A stretch of 64,000 bases of DNA, from assembly GCA_963575645.1 (NCBI GenBank), contig OY754469.1, forward strand, positions 46,644,753 to 46,708,752. The letters are read 5' to 3'. Source of the DNA: Xanthostigma xanthostigma. Its lineage: Eukaryota; Arthropoda; Insecta; Raphidioptera; Raphidiidae. A model generated the notes under the pieces. The model did no database searches. It saw only the letters and a list, made by a program, of their open reading frames with translations, and had not been told where the DNA came from. This document shows positions 57,749 through 64,000 of the stretch, piece after piece (position 1 is the first letter of the stretch; every line of letters starts with the position of its first letter). Position numbers and translations under genes: made by a program.

Positions 57749-58171
57749 AGGAAACACTGCTTGGAGCTCCGCTGGCCGGCAGGCTGGGTACGAGGCTGGA
57801 AATGACGTCACTGCGGGCTTGCCTGCTAGCTCACAAGATAGATTTTAAAATTAGAATAGAGGCTATTTTTCTTGTTAGGTTCCCGGCCTGCTCTGAGCAG
57901 GAATCAATCAGAAAACAGTATCTTGTCACGTGGGCGAAATGAACAAACGCTCACAAACCAACATGGCGTCAACAACAGACACATTTTGCTCTGTGTTTAT
58001 ATTTGAACTGTCATTGCGCGCATACCAGATCCGTCCACAAAACAAGCTTGAAAAGACGTCTCGAGTGAAGCGAGCACATAAAAGCAATTAAGAAAGCCAG
58101 CGCTAGAAAACTAGTAGTTAAATCTAGTACGTAATCCAGCGGTAAATCCAGCCTCGTGTGCAGCGGCCTTA
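57749..58171 (-). repeat. Dispersed repeat family P, copy 3
   Basis: This is the fullest copy, from GGAAACACTGCTTGGAGCTC to CTCGTGTGCAGCGGCCTT. It is GC-richer than its surroundings. Short ORFs inside differ between copies, so I regard it as non-coding. Confidence 0.75.
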
Positions 58172-58632
58172 AGATAATTTTTAAAATCGAAGGGTTGGCT
58201 TCCACAATAAAGAAAAGTTAGCAATAGTTAACACTGAAATAGTTGCATCTCTTGTGTATACATAGATGTACTAGTGCAATATATGTATTTACAATGTTCT
58301 CACAGAAGGAGCCGCAATATTACATAAGATGACAGAGCAGTTGATTGTGTGTCCTTATTAAAAACTGTTCAAGAGTTACTGCGCCATCTTACTTACTTAC
58401 GAAACTTGTGTACGAGGAGCAAAGGTTGGTGAAAACTATAGAAATACTCGAATTATCGAGTACCGTTTGAATAGCAAAAGATCGCTGATCTGCGAGTTGA
58501 GTATTAAATAGTATATTACACCATAAGGGTCGATGGTGCCCGAGGTGAAAGCCTCATGACGCGCAGTGTAAGGTTATCAAACTTTCGGTCGTAAGTACGC
58601 TTATTAAATACATTAATTACATAAGAACACAT
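58172..58632. other. Spacer with half foldback
   Basis: 58505-58610 (AGTATATTACACCATAAGGG, ATCAAACTTTCGGTCGTAAG) relates to the foldback at 44815. No gene seen. Confidence 0.4.
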
Positions 58633-58885
58633 GTTCCACATCGGAACAGCTGATTTCAATAATCAAAAATAAATTAAAATCGTTACTAAGAAAAACAAAA
58701 TAAAAAGTGACTTCAACATTATTCTAAATACAAAACGATCGTTTAAATATACAATAAATCTAGGTCAGGTTTAAGTATAATTTAGTGTAATAAGGCTGTA
58801 ATTAAAAATAAAGTTAAGTATTGAATTACAACTGAGTGACTTCATTTTTCGGTCCTTTTACCAAACAATTTACAAATATCTAACA
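58633..58885 (+). repeat. Possible solo or partial LTR
   Basis: TGTTCCACATCGGAACAG at the left and TATCTAACA at the right give TG...CA ends. AATAAA motifs lie inside, and a primer-site sequence follows five bases later. The right side is supported by the primer site; the left boundary is a guess. Confidence 0.35.
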
Positions 58886-58890
58886 TTTTT

Positions 58891-58907
58891 TGGTCCTTCG
58901 AGCCGGA
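58891..58907 (+). promoter_or_regulatory. Primer binding site matching tRNA-Tyr
   Basis: TGGTCCTTCGAGCCGGA is the complement of the 3' end of eukaryotic tRNA-Tyr (CCGGCTCGAAGGA plus CCA). This points to a degraded LTR retrotransposon here, possibly BEL/Pao-like. Confidence 0.6.
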
Positions 58908-59025
58908 TAAATTCCAAGCAAGCAGCTTTGAGGTTATACGTAAAAACACGGATAACAGCTGGTCGCGACTATAAGCTAAAATGTTATAGGGTTGCTATAT
59001 GGAACAGCTCATAGGTTATTTTTCT

Positions 59026-59274
59026 TTACTGCCGCCCCAACGCACGTACTTCCCGCATCAGTGCGTGTAATTCCACCAATGCGTAAATGTTAAACTTTCT
59101 TCCAAAAGTATGTACTTTTGATCGAGGTATGAAGAACTCCCAGTTAAAAAAATTGGCAGTCAGAAGCCAGATTTTTTCAACAATAAACTCAAAATCTTGC
59201 ACGTTCTTTATTTTCGACAGAGTTTTAATGAATTCAGCAGTTTTAACGAAGCCAATCAGTCCCTTTGTGTCCAT
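59026..59274 (-). CDS. Unrecognised 82-codon ORF
   Basis: It has an ATG start and mixed codon use rather than AT-driven low complexity. The composition is that of a soluble protein: charged N-terminal helix-like part (AEFIKTLSKIKNVQDFEFI), an aromatic middle (NFFNWEFFIPRS) and a Leu/Arg-rich end. I recognise no family. It lies 120 bases beyond a retroelement primer site but on the opposite strand, so it may be part of another transposon, a gene fragment or chance. Confidence 0.3.
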   Translation of the reverse strand: MDTKGLIGFVKTAEFIKTLSKIKNVQDFEFIVEKIWLLTANFFNWEFFIPRSKVHTFGRKFNIYALVELHALMREVRALGRQ

Positions 59275-59568
59275 ATTTCGAAATGGTACACAATTGTGAT
59301 GTTGTACAAACCTTCAACGCCGGGTTCACAAACGAGTTGCCGGTTAACAAAGAGCAAAGGAGTTAGGGCGGTACAGCAATTAAGAGACTCGTGATATGTG
59401 ACGTCATTAGAGAAGGAAGCGTGCTCGTTTCCTACATAAGGTGGGTGTTGAAAACTCCATTGCTGGTTGTAAGTTTAGAAACGGTACCATAAAGAGACCA
59501 TGGCACGTTGAAATTATTATATAACATGCATTATTGTGATCTTGTATGTGTTTATGTACCTTTCTATA

Positions 59569-60142
59569 CAGTATGTAAATTGCGTAAGGTGCACATATGG
59601 AAATTAGCATTGGGAAAAAATACTAGGATCAGAGTTAGCCATGACAGCATTAATTGTTATTTCTATTGAATTATCGTGGTAATCTTGAGGATTTCTATTT
59701 TATTTTGATTCATTTTTATTTTACTTGGCTTTTTTAATAATAAAAAGCTCTTATAAATCATTATTTTAATTTTTTTGTACAAAAATAAAACAAAAAAACA
59801 ACTCCATCTGTTTGGAAACATTTCATTCAAAAATTGTCTGACTGGTATGACGTATGCGCATTGGTAAATCAGTGACCCAATGTCTTTAGGTTCAACACGA
59901 ATAGGCGGAGATATTTGATCTCGCACCATATTTCAGTATTTTTGGGAATTTAATGTCCCATTAATAAAAAAAGTCCGATTATGTTGTAATCATTTGAATA
60001 TTTTCTTCGGTAGTATACACATTCACTTAGCAAAAGAATATTATCTGTCAAATTGAAAAACAAGATTTCAAGGCTCACTCTGATCCAGGCATTTTTTCCT
60101 AATGTTAATTTCCCTATGTGCACCTTACGTGTTTACATACTG
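59569..60142 (-). mobile_element. Tc1/mariner element relic
   Basis: CAGTATGTAAATTGCGTAAG and its inverse form ends of about 55 bp, flanked by TA. On the minus strand at about 59800-59850 the frame reads PVRQFLNEMFPNRW, the form of the mariner/Tc1 transposase just before its last catalytic region. The rest of the transposase is missing or scrambled. Confidence 0.7.
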
Positions 60143-60279
60143 TATATTATATATTAAGTCTTTCTGCATATGTAATTAATTCACATATATTTTGTATCGC
60201 GTCGTGCCGTTTTGAAATTACATCTTTAAACAATGAGCCTTTGAACGACTTTTTTTAAGCATTGAAATGAGCTTCGTGT

Positions 60280-60625
60280 AACTTAACACGAGGCTGGTTT
60301 TGCCACTAGATTCCTTGCTTGATTTAACTGCTAGTTTTCGTGATGGTTTTTTGTGTATTCAGCTCACACGATGCAAGTATTCAAGCTAACTTTATAGATG
60401 GATTTGGTTTGCGCGCAGCGACTGTTCGAATGTTAACAGAAATGGAAACACATATTATGTCGCAGTGTTTGTGGGTATTTTTCCATGTCGCCCAAGTTTC
60501 CTGATTGGTTCTTACTTAGAACAAGCAGACAAACAAGTAGGAAAAATAGCCCCGGTTCTAATTTTGAAATCACTCTTGTGACCTCACAGGCGAGCCCGCT
60601 GTGACGTCATTTCCATCTTCGTAAC
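60280..60625 (+). repeat. Dispersed repeat family P, copy 4
   Basis: It runs from ACACGAGGCTGGTTTTGCCA to TGACGTCATTTCCATCTTCG. It is diverged and loses similarity to the other copies near 60625, just before the ORF at 60737. Confidence 0.65.
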
Positions 60626-60736
60626 CAAGCTGTTGTCCTGTCAGTAGGCAGCTGCTCGCATTGTGTACTCGCACGCCAGTAGCTCGGCTCGCCTGTGCTG
60701 TCCACATAATTCGAGTAGTTGCCCAGAGTTGTAGCG

Positions 60737-60988
60737 ATGTCGAGTCAACTTGCTTTGATTAAAAAAAGTGTAATAAGATTCTCGCAATTGCCTGGCGACG
60801 TTTTAAGGAGTTTGTCGATGCAGCCAAAAATTCGAATTAACGAAGTTCTACTGTATATCAGTTGTATAAAGGACATGATCGCTAATTATAAATGGATTGT
60901 GATGGCTATTGTGGCGCGGTTATGGTCGTTGATTCGTTACGTGCGGTTTGAGCCTAAGATCACAATGCGCATTGCAGTTGGGGACTGA
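60737..60988 (+). CDS. Candidate small protein or first exon, unknown
   Basis: 83 codons from the ATG at 60737 (context TGTAGCGATGTCG), in a stretch (about 60590-61020) clearly GC-richer than its neighbours. Codon use is balanced and typical of coding DNA. The product is basic, with a hydrophobic amphipathic segment near residues 52-72 (NYKWIVMAIVARLWSLIRYV) that could be membrane-associated. I recognise no family and see no second copy in the window. It could be a host small ORF, the first exon of a longer gene, or part of an unknown element. Confidence 0.35.
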   Translation: MSSQLALIKKSVIRFSQLPGDVLRSLSMQPKIRINEVLLYISCIKDMIANYKWIVMAIVARLWSLIRYVRFEPKITMRIAVGD

Positions 60989-61309
60989 CTAATGATGACC
61001 GCACGAGACAGAGACCGACAATGCCCATTGAGCTGCATTTATCTATACGTGTGTATAATTTGTATGTTGAATGGATGGTGTGCCAATGATTATTAATTAA
61101 ACCGTTTGAACTAAAATTAACATTCTCAATGGCCATTTAACTCGGGAAGAAGAGCGGGATCGGTCTAGTAAACTAATCGAATGAATGATTATATTTTAAT
61201 TAAATCATAAGTTGAGATTATCCGACATTTTAGTTTATTTATGACCATATTCACCCAGCGTAAGTAGTTATTTATTCGGTTCATTTCTTCTTTAGATAGC
61301 TATGTCTCT
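60989..61309. other. Spacer
   Basis: No feature recognised downstream of the candidate small ORF. Confidence 0.35.
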
Positions 61310-61795
61310 ATATTTGCCAGATTGGGAAATCAAAATTTCTGGACAATATTCTAAAATATCTGAACCAAAGGATTTTAGGCTGGACAAAATAAAAATCTGC
61401 ATTAATCAACCGAAACACGACATATAATTAAGTAATATGTACTTACTTAGGTATTATTGTTATAAGAAAAACGAAAATATGAACTATTGAGCTGAACAGC
61501 TGAAATGGTACAAAAACAGAGGTAGCTTAATCTAACAGTCAATGGTACCTTTCAAGTCACTTTTTTGCCACATATTTTAGTATTTTCCTTAGCCGTTTTT
61601 ATCATTTTAGAACCTTTCTCTGTATTTAGAAAAGATTTAAAATTAGTACAGTTTTCTTCAAAGTTTAATCGAATTATTAGCTCTGGCGGTGCATGTTTTT
61701 TATTTTTAGCTGGACATTTTGCCTAAAACCGGGACACTGGACAACGTGTAAAATTGCTGGACAATCCAGCCAAGTCCCGCCAATCTGGTAACCTT
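61310..61795. mobile_element. Possible hAT-like relic
   Basis: TTGCCAGATTGG at the left and CCAATCTGGTAA at the right are inverse, with subterminal CTGGACA/TGTCCAG motifs. No clean 8-bp duplication was found. Confidence 0.4.
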
Positions 61796-62854
61796 ATATG
61801 CCTCCGAATAAATAGCGATAATTCAATTCACCAAACATAATTATGTTTACTGCAGGTATAAATCTATTGTCTTACTTCGAGGGAATAAATATTTATTCGC
61901 CTAATAAAATATCAATGGCTGCCACATAGATCATAATAATATTTTAATAAATAGTTTAATGAGTTTATCATTTCTATAAAAAGGTCTAAATAATTACGGA
62001 AAATAAGATTTTAATCGACAATAAAAACGTATTAAAAAATAATAATTATTAAATATTTAAATTGTTGAAGATAACATCAATTTTTTTTATTAACACTTTA
62101 ATTTAAAAATAATTGTCGTATATAGTAAATAATGAATTATTAAGGTTGACATAATGAATAATGAAGTTTAAATTCTAGAGAACTCTTGGCCCCTGCCAAG
62201 AGGACATTATTCTTTACAAAAACACGTAAAACTGTAATATTTTATTACCTACTATAGATGTATAAAAGCCGAAATGGCTTCATATGATGTGCTTCTGCAT
62301 TTTAAATAAAACAAACACAATTCTGTAATATTCCTTGGTGTGTCTATAAAATGCACTGGCCATACTTATTTGTCTAAATCCGCAACTGATTTTGAATGGA
62401 ATTGAAATTACGAGCTGCAAACCACACAGCCATTAAAAAAAGCTGCAAACCGCGCAGCCATTACAAAATAGTTATGATTTTTTGGCGCGCCTTGCCAGTT
62501 AAACGGCATGATCTCTTATGTCGTGATGCTGTGTGAGCTGTGTACTGCGTGTGCGACTATAGTATACTAGAAAAATAGCGGACTCGATAAGGAAATGGGC
62601 AGTTAAGAATGAAACGCCCATTATTTATGCCATGAATATAAAAAAAAATCAAATTAAAAAGTATTGAGAGGTGCTGGGACGCTGAAAATTTGGGATTTTA
62701 TGTTTTTTACGTGAAAAAATATAAAAAAAAATAATTTGGTCGGAAACATCGCGACCTACCGGTTCCAACTATAGCTAAGAGCCATCTGGGTCACTTCATA
62801 AATACAAAAAAAAATTATCAAAATCGACCACGCACATCAGAAATCAGAATTTTA
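61796..62854. other. AT-rich spacer
   Basis: A short direct repeat (GCTGCAAACC...CAGCCATTA) occurs twice at 62415-62465. No gene recognised. Confidence 0.4.
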
Positions 62855-63205
62855 TCTATACTAATGTATAAAGCTGAAGAGTTTGTTTGGTTGAACGCTC
62901 TAATCTCAGGAACTACTGGTTCGAATTGAAAAAAAATTTTTTTGTTGGATAGTCCGTTTATCGAGGAAGGCTATAGGCTATATAATATCACGCTACGACC
63001 AATAGGAGCGGAGCATCAATGAAACATATTGCAAAATATAACTCAAAATTTGTCCGTCCGACAAAAACTTTTGAACGGTAACTCCGATCATCATGAAATT
63101 TAGACACAAAATTAATGTCGGTAAACTAAGATGAACGTGCGTGCTCATCTCCCTCCCCCATCATTCTTTCTTTTGCACCCGGGTGAAACCGGGCGGGACC
63201 GCTAT
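62855..63205 (+). mobile_element. Helitron family H2, near full length
   Basis: It begins TCTATACTAATGTATAAAGC after A and carries CTAATCTCAGGAACTACTGG. It ends GGGTGAAACCGGGCGGGACCG followed by CTAT instead of CTAG. The minus-strand ORF over this region is an antisense shadow. Confidence 0.75.
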
Positions 63206-63519
63206 ATAATATAAAGATTTCTTTTGAAGCTGGCTTTAAAACTGCAAGCACAAAGTAAAAATAATACTGTATCATGTTTACAGTAGCGAAGGTTTCTGTT
63301 AGACGAACGAAGATATACCTAAGCTCTAAACGCCAGTGAAGGACCACCGACGTTGTGTCTCGTATTATAAATATAATGGAATCATTTGTATTACAGGATG
63401 TACAACGCAAACCTATTAGTGATGACCACTTACCTGTAACTAAATAATAATAATAATTATGATTTAACGATCTAATAGAATTTATAATGACCACAGATAA
63501 AATTTCAGTTGGACTAACT
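63206..63519. other. Spacer
   Basis: No gene recognised. Confidence 0.4.
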
Positions 63520-63527
63520 ATACTGTA

Positions 63528-63709
63528 CAGTGGTGGATCCACGGGGGGGGGGGGTCGGGTTAAACCCCCCCTTCCAGAGAATCAAAAATTCCAAATTAAA
63601 ATCTTACTGCGCAATAAAAAAAAGCTTTTTATGTTTTTCATGAATTCTACGCAAAAGGAGTAAAAAATTTTCAAGACCCCCTCTTGTCGTAATCCTGGAT
63701 CCGCCACTG
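63528..63709. mobile_element. hAT MITE, family G
   Basis: CAGTGGTGGATCC and GGATCCGCCACTG are hAT-type ends with a perfect 8-bp duplication ATACTGTA (63520-63527 and 63710-63717). A poly-G run and poly-C run near the left end are subterminal. Confidence 0.9.
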
Positions 63710-63717
63710 ATACTGTA

Positions 63718-64000
63718 TGTCTATTAAAAAGTTTAGGCACACACAGACGGCGAACAATAAGCATGACTATTTAAGAAATTAAGAAGTAATTGGTTAATTA
63801 TATGCTATGACTAAGATGCTTGCGCGATTTTTTGTCGTCCCATTAAAAGTGGGATGTTTGCATAAAAAAAATTGTCCACTGTCGACAGTCGAACGGTAGA
63901 GTTAAAACCTTTCCATTTAAAAGTTCGGAGCAATGTCCTTGTGCGTCTTGGCACGACTACATCCCTGACGTCAATATGCATATTGTAGACAGGCTGACAG
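63718..64000. other. End of window, nothing recognised
   Basis: No gene or element boundary is seen. Confidence 0.4.

Noticed and set aside
63126..63542. 138-codon minus-strand ORF
   Set aside because: Its C-terminal third is antisense Helitron H2 sequence and the N-terminal part crosses a hAT boundary.

Overview
This is about 64 kb of AT-rich eukaryotic DNA, almost certainly from an insect. The evidence is an errantivirus (insect Ty3/Gypsy endogenous retrovirus), several Helitron families ending in CTAG|T inside A^T targets, hAT, Harbinger-like, Tc1/mariner and pogo relics, Penelope-like remnants and tRNA-derived SINEs. Nothing looks prokaryotic, and I find no operon, CRISPR array or recognisable multi-exon host gene. 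The order and species cannot be fixed from the sequence. The window reads as intergenic or intronic DNA built largely from transposable elements, many nested in one another.

The only substantial coding unit is the errantivirus at 7953-14712. It has two 334-bp LTRs that look identical by eye, a TGCA target duplication, a tRNA-Ser primer site, a purine tract, gag (8806-10083), pol in the -1 frame (open 10002-13079) and an env 3' part (to 14305). A deletion joins pol just inside the integrase core to the middle of env, so this copy is defective although it inserted recently. It sits inside one arm of an older palindromic element (7828-15236).

Left part (1-7.8 kb): an unclassified repeat, a tRNA-Ile-like relic, two inverted copies of a Helitron with a perfect terminal hairpin, a Penelope fragment, and a Helitron with five head modules that split a TA microsatellite. 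Middle (15-35 kb): a tandem-tailed repeat, a long Penelope-type inverted repeat, SINE copies with target duplications, Helitrons (one carrying a Tc1/mariner MITE), two foldback elements joined to a tRNA-Leu-like block, a pogo relic, a Harbinger-like element with a MADF-domain remnant and a hAT MITE. Right part (35-64 kb): more hAT MITEs (several with matching 8-bp duplications), a Harbinger-like MITE, Tc1/mariner MITEs, Penelope-type fragments, and a possible LTR with a tRNA-Tyr primer site.

The best candidate for unique host coding sequence is a short ORF at 60737-60988 in a locally GC-richer stretch. Others (59026-59274 minus, 31746-31979 plus) are weaker. Element boundaries and target duplications were read by eye. 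Family names rest on termini, target-site length and short motifs, not on database matches.
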